Assembly (NCBI GenBank): GCA_016792585.1
Contig: JAEULB010000023.1
Location: forward strand, 1 to 43,323
DNA from: Rhodospirillaceae bacterium
GTDB taxonomy: Bacteria > Pseudomonadota > Alphaproteobacteria > SHVZ01
Reading direction: 5' to 3'
DNA: 43,323 nt
Part shown: positions 24,866 through 33,557 of the stretch, one piece after another
Layout: every line of letters starts with the position of its first letter
Position numbering within the stretch: the first letter of the stretch is position 1
Position numbers and translations under genes: made by a program
The notes under the pieces: model-generated
What the model was told of the DNA's origin: nothing
Databases searched by the model: none
The model's input: only the letters and a program-made list of their open reading frames with translations

Positions 24866-26074
24866 TTAGCCGGCGCGGCCGCCGGGCCGGGATTTGAAGA
24901 ACTGGTCGAGGGAGCGAAGGATCGCCTGGCCCAGCCGGCGCCGGTAGGCGGGCTGGACAAGCTGTTGGGAATCTTGCCGGTTCGAGAGGTATCCGAGCTC
25001 GACCAGCGCCGACGGAATGTCAGGCGCCTTCAGCACGGCGAAGCCGGCGAAGCGGTGGCCGTTCCGCAACAGCTGCGCTTCTTTCGACAGCTCCTGCACC
25101 AGGTGGCCGGCGAGCCGTGCCGAGAGGTTCATGGTCTCGCGCTGGGCCAGGTCGATCAGGATGCTGGCGACTTCGGGGGACTCGTCGGTCAAGTCGACGC
25201 CGGCGATCAGCTCCGCCTTGTTCTCGCGCTGGGCCAACGCCTCGGCTTCGGCATCGGAAGCCTTGTCGGAGAGCGTGTAGATCGTCATGCCGCGGAAATT
25301 GGTGTCGGCGAGTGCATCGGCATGCAGCGACAGGAAGATCTCGCCCTGCGCCTGGCGGGCGATCTGGATGCGTTCGCGAAGCCGGATGAAGCTGTCGTCG
25401 GTGCGGGTCAGCACCACGTGGTAGCGCCCGCTCGCCTCCAGGACCCGCTTCAGGTCCTGGGCGATCTCGAGCGTCAGCGCCTTCTCGCGGATGCCGCCGA
25501 CGCCGGTGGCGCCGGGATCGATCCCGCCATGGCCGGGATCGAGGATCACGGTTCGGCGGCCGTCCGAGCGGCGCGGCATCTGGCCATCCTGGGTCGGCTG
25601 GGGAGGCTTTGGCGGTACCGCTGCCGTTGCCGACGAGGTTCCGATCGCGGCAAGGAAGGCGTCGCGGGTGATCGGCGCCAGGTCGAGCACCATCCGCCAG
25701 CTCTGGCCGCTGCCGGGCGGCAGCACCTGCGCCTGCACGATCTGCATCGGCTGGCGCAGGTCGACGACCAGGCGCGAGGTGCCAGGCTTGAATTGCCCGT
25801 GGCGGAATCCCGCGACCGGACCGCCGGCGGGGGTCGGCAGCGCCTCGGCCCAGCGGAAAGCCACCTGCGGCAGGTCGACGACCGCCCGATAGGGGTCAGC
25901 CAGCAGGAAGGTGTGCGGCTCGACCTTCTGGCTGAGGTCGAGGGTGATGCGTGTCCGCTCGGGGCCGCTTACGAGGTTCAGGCGGCTGACGACGGTCTGG
26001 GCGACGGCCGAACCGGCCAGGAGCCAGGCCAGGATCAGCGCCGACGCCCAAAACCACCACCGATTCGGATACAT
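24866..26074 (-). CDS. amiC: N-acetylmuramoyl-L-alanine amidase with AMIN domain
   Basis: A 402-residue periplasmic amidase that cuts the peptide stem from the glycan during daughter-cell separation. The signal peptide (WWFWASALILAWLLAGSAVA) ends near residue 25. The AMIN domain is at ~28-135, targeting the enzyme to the envelope, and a Pro-rich linker follows at ~150-170. Amidase_3 spans ~175-395 with zinc ligands H182 (DPGHGG), E197 and H251 (SLHADA), plus catalytic E359 (ALVELGYLSN). ATG 26074 lacks a strong Shine-Dalgarno. A CCCCAT/ATGGGG hairpin at 26099-26114 lies in its leader. Confidence 0.95.
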   Translation of the reverse strand: MYPNRWWFWASALILAWLLAGSAVAQTVVSRLNLVSGPERTRITLDLSQKVEPHTFLLADPYRAVVDLPQVAFRWAEALPTPAGGPVAGFRHGQFKPGTSRLVVDLRQPMQIVQAQVLPPGSGQSWRMVLDLAPITRDAFLAAIGTSSATAAVPPKPPQPTQDGQMPRRSDGRRTVILDPGHGGIDPGATGVGGIREKALTLEIAQDLKRVLEASGRYHVVLTRTDDSFIRLRERIQIARQAQGEIFLSLHADALADTNFRGMTIYTLSDKASDAEAEALAQRENKAELIAGVDLTDESPEVASILIDLAQRETMNLSARLAGHLVQELSKEAQLLRNGHRFAGFAVLKAPDIPSALVELGYLSNRQDSQQLVQPAYRRRLGQAILRSLDQFFKSRPGGRAG

Positions 26075-26504
26075 ATTGTGACCAATGCCGCCCTAACCCC
26101 CCATATACATGGGGACTCCGGGTGGCGAGAAGCCCTTTGACCGCCCACTTCCGTGACAAGCCGGCCACAAGGCCGTTGTCGGGTGTGGAAAACCGGACTA
26201 TGTATCGGCGAGCCGGAGGCAAGTGGCCGAGTGCCGACGCCCAAGCGTCGCCGAGACCCTCGCCTGACCGGCCGAACCCAAAGTCGTAACGGCCCCCAAG
26301 GGCCACCCACTTATCGCTTGATGCAGCGCCCTACCCACCTTCCGAGCTTCCGAGTCCCGCGCGCTTCGCTGCGGGTGGAGGCAGATGGTCGCGAGGGAAT
26401 CCCCGGGCGGCTGCGTCGCAACCACACTCACATCCTTATCCGCGGATTTGGCCGACGCCCGGCACACGAGCGTCTCGGTCCAAGCCGCGTGGAGATCGCG
26501 CCTG
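26075..26504. promoter_or_regulatory. 430-base divergent spacer and rne leader
   Basis: This is the longest gene-free stretch in the window. It must hold the divergent promoters of amiC and rne. Visible structures are the CCCCAT-ATAC-ATGGGG hairpin (26099-26114) and a GGCCC-CCAA-GGGCC hairpin (26291-26304). A weak TTGTCG (26176-26181) with 17 bases to TATGTA (26199-26204) could be the rne promoter. RNase E genes often have a long 5' UTR through which the enzyme controls its own mRNA; that this one does is an inference. I see no convincing gene inside. Confidence 0.45.
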
Positions 26505-29303
26505 ATGGCCAAACGCATGCTCATCGACGCGACGCACCCGGAAGAGACCCGGGTCGTCGTGCTAGCCGGCAATCGCCTGGAAGACTTCGACTTCGAAACG
26601 TCGACTAAGAAGCAACTCAAGGGAAACATCTATCTTGCGAAGGTAACGAGGGTCGAGCCGTCGCTTCAGGCCGCCTTCGTCGACTACGGCGGCAATCGCC
26701 ACGGCTTCCTCGCCTTCAGCGAGATTCATCCCGACTACTATCAGATCCCCGTCGCCCACCGCGAACGGCTCCTCGCCGAGATGGCGAAGATCGAGCGCGG
26801 CGAGGTCAGCGGCAACGAGGGCGGCGGTCGTCGCCGCGATCGCGATCGCGACGAACGTCGGGGGCGCCGCAACCGTCGCGGCGAACGCCGCGACCGTCAT
26901 GCCGGCGAAGCTGCCCCTGGCGACGAGGATGCCGGCGCCCCGGCTCCCGATGCCGCGACGGAAGAGTCGTCGGCGACTGAGGCCGCCTCCGAGACGCCCG
27001 CGGTCGCAGCCGAAGCCGAGCCGGCGGCTGCGCCCGTCAGCGACGACGCCTCGGTCGCGCCCGAGCGGACGGCGATCGCCGAGTCCGCCGGCGCCGCTCC
27101 GGCCGTCCTTTACGATGCCGAGACCGCGGAGACGCCGGCCGAGCCTCGTGAGCCGGCGAACGGCGAAGACGAAGCCCGCGCCGAGGCCGAGCGGTCCGAC
27201 GCGGAACGCGCGCCTTCGACGCCGGACAGCGTCGGCGAGAGCCAGGTCGAGGTGATCGGCGGCGACGACAACGAGGAACTCGCCCGCCGCCGCCAGCGCC
27301 TGCTGCGCAACTACAAGATCCAGGAAGTGATCAAGCGCCGGCAGATCCTGCTGGTTCAGGTGGTCAAGGAAGAGCGCGGTACCAAGGGTGCGGCGTTGAC
27401 CACGTACCTCTCGCTCGCCGGCCGCTATTGCGTGCTGATGCCGAACACGGCGCGCGGCGGCGGCGTCAGCCGCAAGATCACCAACGCCACCGACAGGAAG
27501 CGGCTCAAGTCGATGATCGACGAGCTGGAGCTGCCGGAGGGGATGGGCCTGATCGTGCGCACCGCCGGCAGCGAGCGCACCAAGACCGAGATCAAGCGCG
27601 ACTGCGACTATCTGGTCCGTCTCTGGGATTCGATCCGCGAGACGACGCTGACCTCGACCGCGCCCTGTGTGATCCACGCCGAGGCCGACCTCATCAAGCG
27701 CTCGATCCGCGACCTCTATTCGCGCGACATCGACGAGGTGCTGGTCGACGGCGAGGAGCAGTACAAGGCCGCCAAGGACTTCATGAAGATGCTGATGCCG
27801 TCGCACGCCAAGCGCGTCCAGCGCTACAAGGCGGATGACGGCCTGCCGCTCTTCCAGAAGGCCCAGGTCGAATCCCAGCTCGACGCCATGCATTCGCCGA
27901 TGGTGCCGCTGCGCTCGGGCGGCTCCATCGTCATCAACCAGACCGAGGCGCTGGTCGCCATCGACGTGAACTCCGGCCGCGCCACGCGCGAGCGGCACAT
28001 CGAGGACACGGCGCTCAAGACCAATCTGGAGGCGGCCGACGAGGTCGCCCGCCAGCTGCGCCTTCGCGATCTCGCCGGCCTCATCGTGATCGACTTCATC
28101 GACATGGAGGACAACCGGCACAACCACCAGGTCGAGCGCCGGTTGAAGGACGCGATGCGCCACGACCGCGCCCGCATCCAGATCGGCCGCATCTCGGCCT
28201 TCGGCCTGCTCGAGCTGTCGCGCCAGCGGCTGCGTCCGAGCCTGGTCGAGGCCTCGACCACGCTCTGCCCGCATTGCGGCGGCACCGGCCACATCCGCTC
28301 GACCGAGTCGACGTCGCTGCATGTGCTGCGCGCGATCGAGGAGGAAGGCGCCAAGCGCCGCGCCGCCGAGGTCATGGTCTACGTGCCGGCAGGCGTCGCG
28401 CTTTACATCCTGAACCACAAGCGCGCCGCGCTCGCCGACATCGAGGCGCGGCACGGCATGAAGATATTCCTCGGCCAGGACGACACGCTGGTTCCGCCGA
28501 ACCACCGCATCGAGCGCCTCAAGATCCGCGACGCGCAGAGCCAGGTCGAAGCGCGGCCGCAGGCGCAGCAGGCCCTGCCGCCGCCGGTTCCGGCCGACGA
28601 GGACGACGAGGACGGCGAGACCGCCGATCCGGAGCAGGCCGCATCCCCCGAGCAGCGCCAGCATCAGGCGCCGCACCAGCAGGGCGGCGAGGGCGACGAG
28701 GAACGCGGCGGCCGTCGCCGTCGTCGCCGCCGTCGCCGTCGTGGCGGCGGAGATCGCCCGGGACATCCCGGCGAGGGTGGTCCTGCGCCGCAGGGCGAGC
28801 AGGCATCGCCGGCGACCGGATTCTCTCCGCCGGCCGAAGCGCACGGGGATGCCAATGTTCCTGAGGACCAGGGCGACCGCGAGCAGGGCGAGCTGCCGGG
28901 CGTGAACCGTGCCGAGGGCGGCGAGGACGGGCGCCGCCGCCGCCGCGGCCGCCGCGGCGGGCGCCGCCGCGGCCGCCGCGAGGATGGTGAGCATCCGGCC
29001 GATGGCGAGCAGTCGATCGCGGCGGTGCCGCCGCCGGCAGCACCCGTCCCGCAGCCCATGCCGCCCGCGCCTGCTCCGGCGTTCCAGCCGCCGGCCTATC
29101 AGCCCGCCTATCAGCCGACCTCGGTCGCCGACCAGGTTCTCTCCGCGTTCGAGCAGATGGAAACGCAGGAGTCGTCGCCGCGGGCGGCCGCCGACGCGTC
29201 GAGCGCGCCGGCGATCCCGGTCGATCCCAATCCGCCGGTTCAGGTGATCGGCGGCGACGCCGAGGTCACGACGAAGCGCGGCGGCTGGTGGCGCCGGAAG
29301 TAG
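26505..29303 (+). CDS. rne: Ribonuclease E/G
   Basis: A 932-residue endoribonuclease that starts mRNA decay and processes rRNA and tRNA. The S1 domain begins at ~38 (KGNIYLAKVTRVEPSLQAAFVDYGG). It is split by an Arg/Glu/Ala-rich insertion at ~100-248 and resumes at ~270 (IQEVIKRRQILLVQVVKEERGTKGAALTTY spans this point). Catalytic D487 (VAIDVNSG) and D530 (VIDFIDM) are 43 apart, and the Zn-link C588-x2-C591 (CPHCGGTG) is 101 after D487, the same spacings as in E. coli. The C-terminal ~240 residues are disordered, with two arginine-rich RNA-binding tracts. ATG 26505 begins the conserved MAKRMLIDA. Confidence 0.97.
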   Translation: MAKRMLIDATHPEETRVVVLAGNRLEDFDFETSTKKQLKGNIYLAKVTRVEPSLQAAFVDYGGNRHGFLAFSEIHPDYYQIPVAHRERLLAEMAKIERGEVSGNEGGGRRRDRDRDERRGRRNRRGERRDRHAGEAAPGDEDAGAPAPDAATEESSATEAASETPAVAAEAEPAAAPVSDDASVAPERTAIAESAGAAPAVLYDAETAETPAEPREPANGEDEARAEAERSDAERAPSTPDSVGESQVEVIGGDDNEELARRRQRLLRNYKIQEVIKRRQILLVQVVKEERGTKGAALTTYLSLAGRYCVLMPNTARGGGVSRKITNATDRKRLKSMIDELELPEGMGLIVRTAGSERTKTEIKRDCDYLVRLWDSIRETTLTSTAPCVIHAEADLIKRSIRDLYSRDIDEVLVDGEEQYKAAKDFMKMLMPSHAKRVQRYKADDGLPLFQKAQVESQLDAMHSPMVPLRSGGSIVINQTEALVAIDVNSGRATRERHIEDTALKTNLEAADEVARQLRLRDLAGLIVIDFIDMEDNRHNHQVERRLKDAMRHDRARIQIGRISAFGLLELSRQRLRPSLVEASTTLCPHCGGTGHIRSTESTSLHVLRAIEEEGAKRRAAEVMVYVPAGVALYILNHKRAALADIEARHGMKIFLGQDDTLVPPNHRIERLKIRDAQSQVEARPQAQQALPPPVPADEDDEDGETADPEQAASPEQRQHQAPHQQGGEGDEERGGRRRRRRRRRRGGGDRPGHPGEGGPAPQGEQASPATGFSPPAEAHGDANVPEDQGDREQGELPGVNRAEGGEDGRRRRRGRRGGRRRGRREDGEHPADGEQSIAAVPPPAAPVPQPMPPAPAPAFQPPAYQPAYQPTSVADQVLSAFEQMETQESSPRAAADASSAPAIPVDPNPPVQVIGGDAEVTTKRGGWWRRK

Positions 29304-29326
29304 CCATCCAGGTCGCGTCGAAAATG

Positions 29327-29354
29327 CGAAGGCCTCCCGATCGGGAGGCCTTCG
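29327..29354. terminator. Bidirectional terminator between rne and the binding-protein gene
   Basis: A perfect 28-base palindrome with arms CGAAGGCCTCCCGA and TCGGGAGGCCTTCG. Plus-strand transcripts from rne continue into TCGTTT. Minus-strand transcripts from the convergent gene would meet TTTT (AAAA at 29321-29324) after the hairpin. It sits exactly between the two stops, so it can end both. Confidence 0.82.
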
Positions 29355-29366
29355 TCGTTTCGGGGC

Positions 29367-30959
29367 CTATTCCTTGCGGGTGTTCCAGTAGTAGCGCTGC
29401 GGCGAGGTGATCACGCCCTTGACGTTCGAGCGGTAGGCCAGCTGCTGGAACCACTGGCCGTAGGTGACGTAGGGCACCTGCTCGAACATTCGCCTCTGCA
29501 GCGTCTCGATGATGGCGAACTGCTTCTTCGGATCGGCCTCGCGCGTCCACGCGTCGCGGAGCTTCTCGATCTCCGCATCGCACGGCCAGCCGAACCAGGC
29601 CTTGTCGCAGTCGGTCGCGACCGGGTTGGCGAAGGGCGACGAGCCGGGCAGGCCGCCGGACGAGGTGAAGAACACGTTCCAGCCGCCTTCCGCCGGCGGC
29701 TTCTTCACCGCGCGGCGTGTCAGCACCGAGTTCCAGTCGATCGGCACCAGCTGCGGGTTGGCGCCGATCCGCTTCAGCGCGTCGGCGAGCACGAGGGCGG
29801 CGCCGTTGAAGGCGGGGAAGTCGGTCGCCTGCAGGATGTGGATCGGCTCGCCCTTGTAGCCTGACTCGGCAAACAGCCTCTTCGCCATCTCGTCGCGCTT
29901 CTTCGGATCCTTCTCGGTCGCGGCCTCGGCGCCGGCGAGCGTCTCGTTCGGCGAGCCGCAGACGAACATCGCCGGACAGACCTTCCAGTCGTTCGGATCG
30001 CTGGAGACCGAGGCGCGGAGATAGTCCTCCTGGTTGGTGAGCCAGACCAACGCCTGGCGCGCCTTCGGATTGTCGAACGGAGGATAGAGATGGTTCGGCC
30101 TGAGGATCCCCTGGGTTCCGAGCGGGTCGGAAGGCGCCAGCACGATGTCCTTGTTGCGGCGGAGGATGGGCAGAAGATCGCTGGTCGGCGTCTCCCAGAA
30201 GTCGATCTCGCCGGCGCCGAGTGCTGCGCCGATCGTCGCGGGATCGGGGATGTAGAGCCACTCGACGCGCTCGAGATGCACGACCTTGCCGCCGGCGGCG
30301 TAGGAGGGCGCCTCGCTCCTCGGCTTGTAGGCGTCGTTCTTCACGTAGACGACCTTGGCGCCCGGGACCCACTCGTCCTGCTTGAACTTGAAAGGCCCGG
30401 ATCCGATCACCGTCGTCACCTGCTGATGCGGATCGGTCTTCGCCTCGGCTTCGCGCATGATTACCGGAGAGAGCCCGCCCATGCGCCCGAGCGTCGATGC
30501 CACGAGCCCGTAGGGCTCCTTCAGCGTCATCGTGAAGGTCTTGTCGTCGACCGCCTTCACGTCGGCGACGACCTTGTAGAGGCGCTGGCCCATGATGTCG
30601 CGCGCGGCGAAGCGGGCGATCGAGGGGATCACGTCCTTGGACGTCACCGGCGAGCCGTCGTGGAAGGCGAGCCCGTCGCGGAGCGTGAAGGTGTAGGTCA
30701 GGCCGTCGGCGCTGGCGTTCCACGTCGACACCATCTGCGGTGTCGCCTCCAGCTTCTCGTTCCAGGCGAACAGGAGGTCGTAGACGAGGTTGCCGTGATT
30801 CTGGGTGATCGTGCCGGTGGTCCAGATCGGGTCGAGCACGCGAAGGTCGCCCTGCGCCACGACCTTGAGGACCTTCGGATTGCCTTGCGCCAAGGCGGCG
30901 TCGGCGCCGAGCGCCACCACGGCCATCGCCACCAGCGACGTGAGATTCCTGATTGCCAT
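29367..30959 (-). CDS. ABC transporter substrate-binding protein, family 5 (peptide/nickel type)
   Basis: A 530-residue periplasmic solute-binding protein. The signal peptide (MAIRNLTSLVAMAVVALG) ends at ALA-Q, residues ~25-26. Family 5 features include DPIWTTGTITQNHGNLVYDLLFAW, LTYTFTLRDGLAFHDGSPVTSKDV and the IGSGPFKF region. GGGAGG precedes ATG 30959. The frame stays open upstream, but that part lies opposite a different gene and is not coding. No permease or ATPase genes are adjacent, so its transporter partners must be elsewhere. The ligand could be an oligopeptide, glutathione or another compound. Confidence 0.92.
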   Translation of the reverse strand: MAIRNLTSLVAMAVVALGADAALAQGNPKVLKVVAQGDLRVLDPIWTTGTITQNHGNLVYDLLFAWNEKLEATPQMVSTWNASADGLTYTFTLRDGLAFHDGSPVTSKDVIPSIARFAARDIMGQRLYKVVADVKAVDDKTFTMTLKEPYGLVASTLGRMGGLSPVIMREAEAKTDPHQQVTTVIGSGPFKFKQDEWVPGAKVVYVKNDAYKPRSEAPSYAAGGKVVHLERVEWLYIPDPATIGAALGAGEIDFWETPTSDLLPILRRNKDIVLAPSDPLGTQGILRPNHLYPPFDNPKARQALVWLTNQEDYLRASVSSDPNDWKVCPAMFVCGSPNETLAGAEAATEKDPKKRDEMAKRLFAESGYKGEPIHILQATDFPAFNGAALVLADALKRIGANPQLVPIDWNSVLTRRAVKKPPAEGGWNVFFTSSGGLPGSSPFANPVATDCDKAWFGWPCDAEIEKLRDAWTREADPKKQFAIIETLQRRMFEQVPYVTYGQWFQQLAYRSNVKGVITSPQRYYWNTRKE

Positions 30960-31039
30960 TCCAGCCTCCCGCTTCGTTGCGGGAAGCCTAACACGACCCC
31001 GCCGCCCTTTTGATTGATCGGGCGGCGGGAAGCTGACGA

Positions 31040-32404
31040 TCAGTAGCGGACCGGCGGGGCGTAGCCCGGAGGCGGCGGCGGGGGTTGCGGCGGCAGCACC
31101 AGCCCGCCGACGGTGCCCTGGCCCGGCGACTGGACCGGGACGATGGTCGGCACCAGCGTGTGGATCGGAACCGGCTTCGGCGCCGGAGCGGCACCGCTCG
31201 CGTCGGCCTGCTGCGCGCCCCGAGTCGGCTGGGCGAGACGGACCGGGGCCTGCTCGCGCGGCGCATTCACCATGGCGCCGTTGACCGGCACCTCGTTGGT
31301 GACGACCGGCGTCCGCTCGGGTCGCGGCTGCGGAACCGGCTGGGCCTTCTGCGCCGACTCGCGATTGAGCGTCGCGGTGCTCTCGCCGCCACGCGAACGC
31401 GGCTCGGCCGGCTGGGAAGCGTTGACCTCGGTCGACCGCCAGGCGGCAGACGCGGTCGATCCCAGACGCGTCGGCATGCCGACCGAGGCCTCGGCCTGCT
31501 GGGGCCGCATCGACGGAACCATTGGCGTATCGAGGCGCGCAGGGCGTCCGTCCGACAGCATCGGCTGGGCCGGAGCCGCGGCGAACTGCTGCGCTGGCGC
31601 CGCGGTCTCGAGCGCGGCGATCAGATCGGCGTTGATCTCCTCGCCGCCGAGGCCGGCCTTCTCGCGGAAAGACTTGATCGCCGCGCGGGTACGCGAGCCG
31701 ACCTTCCCGTCGACGCCGCCGACGTCGTAGCCGAGGTCGCTCAGCAGCCGCTGTGCGGTCAGCACCTGCATGCGATCGGGTTGTTCGGGCTTCGGCATCT
31801 CGACGGGAGCGCTCGCGACGTCGATCTTGAGCGGCTCGGCCGCCGGCGCTTCGGCCTTCCACGGCTGCGCGGGCGGCGTCGGCGGCAGGGCTTCGCGCGG
31901 CGGAGCGACGACGGCGACGCTGACCGGCGCCGACTGGGCCGACGCATCCACCGGGATGACGGCGGCGCTCGCGGTCTCCTTCGAAATCTGCGGCGTGGCC
32001 GCCCACACGATGCCGACGCCGACGATGACGGTGGCCGCGGTCGCGAACCACGGCTTCATCTGGAGCGGCGCGGCGTGGGAGACCTGCTGCTCGGTCTCGT
32101 CCGCCTTGAGCAGCAGCGGCTCGAGCTGTACCCAGCGGCGGCGCTGGCGGAAGGCGACATGAATCAGGCTGAACAAGAGCCAGGAGGCGATGAAGACGCC
32201 GCCGGCCTTGACCACCGAAAGCCCGAACAGGACGAGCCCGGCCAGCGCCAGGATGGTGGCGCCCAAGGGGTGAACGAAAAAGATCTGCATCATCGACAGC
32301 GGCGGGCGCATCTTGATTGCGCCGCAGCGGTGGCAGACGGCCGCCTGGGCGTTGAGACGGGTGGTGCACCAGGGGCAGTGCACCCGCGTGACGGCTTCGG
32401 TCAT
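31040..32404 (-). CDS. Zinc-ribbon, membrane and peptidoglycan-binding-domain protein
   Basis: This 454-residue protein has an uncommon order of parts. The N-terminal zinc ribbon uses C10-x2-C13 and C24-x2-C27. Hydrophobic segments follow at ~45-65, ~68-86 and ~119-136. A PG_binding_1 domain is at ~207-250 (VLTAQRLLSDLGYDVGGVDGKVGSRTRAAIKSF). The last 190 residues are Pro/Ala/Gln-rich, ending in a PPPPPP tract. Three TM segments would put the C-terminal part in the periplasm and the zinc ribbon in the cytoplasm. GAGAGG precedes ATG 32404. The domains are clear but the function is unknown; a wall-sensing or anchoring role is inference. Confidence 0.82.
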   Translation of the reverse strand: MTEAVTRVHCPWCTTRLNAQAAVCHRCGAIKMRPPLSMMQIFFVHPLGATILALAGLVLFGLSVVKAGGVFIASWLLFSLIHVAFRQRRRWVQLEPLLLKADETEQQVSHAAPLQMKPWFATAATVIVGVGIVWAATPQISKETASAAVIPVDASAQSAPVSVAVVAPPREALPPTPPAQPWKAEAPAAEPLKIDVASAPVEMPKPEQPDRMQVLTAQRLLSDLGYDVGGVDGKVGSRTRAAIKSFREKAGLGGEEINADLIAALETAAPAQQFAAAPAQPMLSDGRPARLDTPMVPSMRPQQAEASVGMPTRLGSTASAAWRSTEVNASQPAEPRSRGGESTATLNRESAQKAQPVPQPRPERTPVVTNEVPVNGAMVNAPREQAPVRLAQPTRGAQQADASGAAPAPKPVPIHTLVPTIVPVQSPGQGTVGGLVLPPQPPPPPPGYAPPVRY

Positions 32405-32591
32405 GATCCTCTCCCGAAGGCCCGCACTGGGCCAACGCCGCCACAACGCCACGCCCGGGCCCTCGTTCCGGGCGCTGTCCGATGGTCTCCGTTTTGCTTC
32501 AAGTGCGGTTTTTCGGCCGCTGTCGCCGGCCGGAAGGCGATCAAATGACTGGAGTTCGCCTCAACGTAGTGAAGGTCTTCGCTGAACTATC

Positions 32592-32620
32592 TTGAAGCGC
32601 GAGACAAATTTCGTTAAAAA
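32592..32620 (+). promoter_or_regulatory. Possible promoter of the 123-residue protein gene
   Basis: TTGAAG (32592-32597) is followed after 17 bases by TAAAAA (32615-32620), each matching four of six consensus bases. It lies in an AT-rich part of the 273-base divergent spacer 32405-32677. The TAAAAA element ends 57 bases before the ATG. Confidence 0.4.
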
Positions 32621-32677
32621 TAGTGTAGTTGTCGTGAGAATTTGACGGGAATCCGCGGAGAAGCGCGCGGAAAGTTC

Positions 32678-33049
32678 ATGGCTGAAACACAGGCTCAGGA
32701 CTTGGCGGTGAAGCGGACGGCAGTGAAGCTGCTGTCCACGGCGTGCGACGGACTCTTGGCCGAGGACGAGCCGTTCCCCGCTGCATTGACTGCAGCCCTC
32801 CGCAGCCCGAACGATCCCCTCTTCATCTACAACTATGGTGTCGCCGAGCAGGAATTCCGCCGTCTGCCGCGGGAAACCTCCGACACCCTCCTGTCGCGCT
32901 GCCAGTCCAGGATCGCCGAGACCCAGGGCGACATCCTGGCCGAATTCCGCGGCATGAGCGCCGCCAAGCGGGCGGCCAAGTGGATCCAGCAGCAGAAGAA
33001 GACCAAGGCCGAGTCCAAAAAGCGGATCACGGCGGTCGAGTGGAGTTGA
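32678..33049 (+). CDS. Hypothetical protein, 123 residues
   Basis: I do not recognise this protein. It is soluble and mainly helical in character: no signal peptide or TM segment, a central IYNYGVAEQEFRRLPRE segment and a Lys-rich C-terminus (KWIQQQKKTKAESKKR). ATG 32678 is preferred; a TTG at 32642 would extend it by 12 residues. Its codon use looks like its neighbours, and an AT-rich promoter-like region precedes it, which supports a real gene. It is followed 34 bases later by the MAPEG gene. Confidence 0.72.
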   Translation: MAETQAQDLAVKRTAVKLLSTACDGLLAEDEPFPAALTAALRSPNDPLFIYNYGVAEQEFRRLPRETSDTLLSRCQSRIAETQGDILAEFRGMSAAKRAAKWIQQQKKTKAESKKRITAVEWS

Positions 33050-33083
33050 GTTAAGCTTTCCCCGGCTTCCAAAGGGGGAACCC

Positions 33084-33473
33084 ATGACAATCGATCTGAC
33101 GATGCTCGCCTGGAGCGCGGTGCTCTGCGTCGTGCTGGCACTTCCCTATACGATCGGATTGAACAAGAGCCTCGGCCTGCCGGTCCTGATCGGCAACCGC
33201 GAGAACTTCCCGACCGTCGAGGGCTGGATCGGCCGTGCCAAGCGGGCACACATGAACATGCTCGAGAACATCGCGCCGTTCGCGGCGCTGGTGCTGATCG
33301 CACATGTCTCCGGCAAGGCCGACGCCTCGACCGCGCTCGGCGCCCAGCTGTTCTTCTGGGCGCGCCTCGTCCACGGCGTCGTGTACATCGCCGGATTGCC
33401 CTGGATCCGCACCGCCGCCTACGGCGTGTCGGTGGTGGGCATGGTGATGATCTTCCTGAGGATCGTCAGCTAG
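33084..33473 (+). CDS. MAPEG family membrane protein
   Basis: 129 residues with four hydrophobic segments (~5-26, ~60-78, ~88-105, ~110-128). The MAPEG pattern is visible: RAKRAHMNMLENIAPFAALVLIAH and FFWARLVHGVVYIAGLPWIRT. The family includes glutathione transferases and eicosanoid enzymes in eukaryotes; bacterial members probably handle lipophilic electrophiles. GGGGGAA precedes ATG 33084. The biological substrate cannot be read from the sequence. Confidence 0.9.
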   Translation: MTIDLTMLAWSAVLCVVLALPYTIGLNKSLGLPVLIGNRENFPTVEGWIGRAKRAHMNMLENIAPFAALVLIAHVSGKADASTALGAQLFFWARLVHGVVYIAGLPWIRTAAYGVSVVGMVMIFLRIVS

Positions 33474-33557
33474 GCCGACGCCATGCGGCGGGCCTTGCAC
33501 GGCCCGCCGGTTTGGGGACAGGATCGGTTCTCTCTCCCTCGAACCGAGACATCCCCC

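Noticed and set aside
28690..28990. Runs of CGCCGTCGCCGT-like sequence that look like tandem DNA repeats
   Set aside because: They encode the Arg-rich RNA-binding tracts of RNase E; the repeat units are irregular and explained by the protein sequence.
26562..28994. 810-codon open frame opposite rne
   Set aside because: Antisense shadow; its Ala- and Leu-rich blocks mirror the Arg- and Pro-rich tracts of RNase E.
29367..32444. A single 1025-codon fusion of the binding protein with upstream sequence
   Set aside because: A signal peptide and a strong ribosome-binding site start the binding protein at 30959; the upstream part is an out-of-frame shadow of the zinc-ribbon protein gene.
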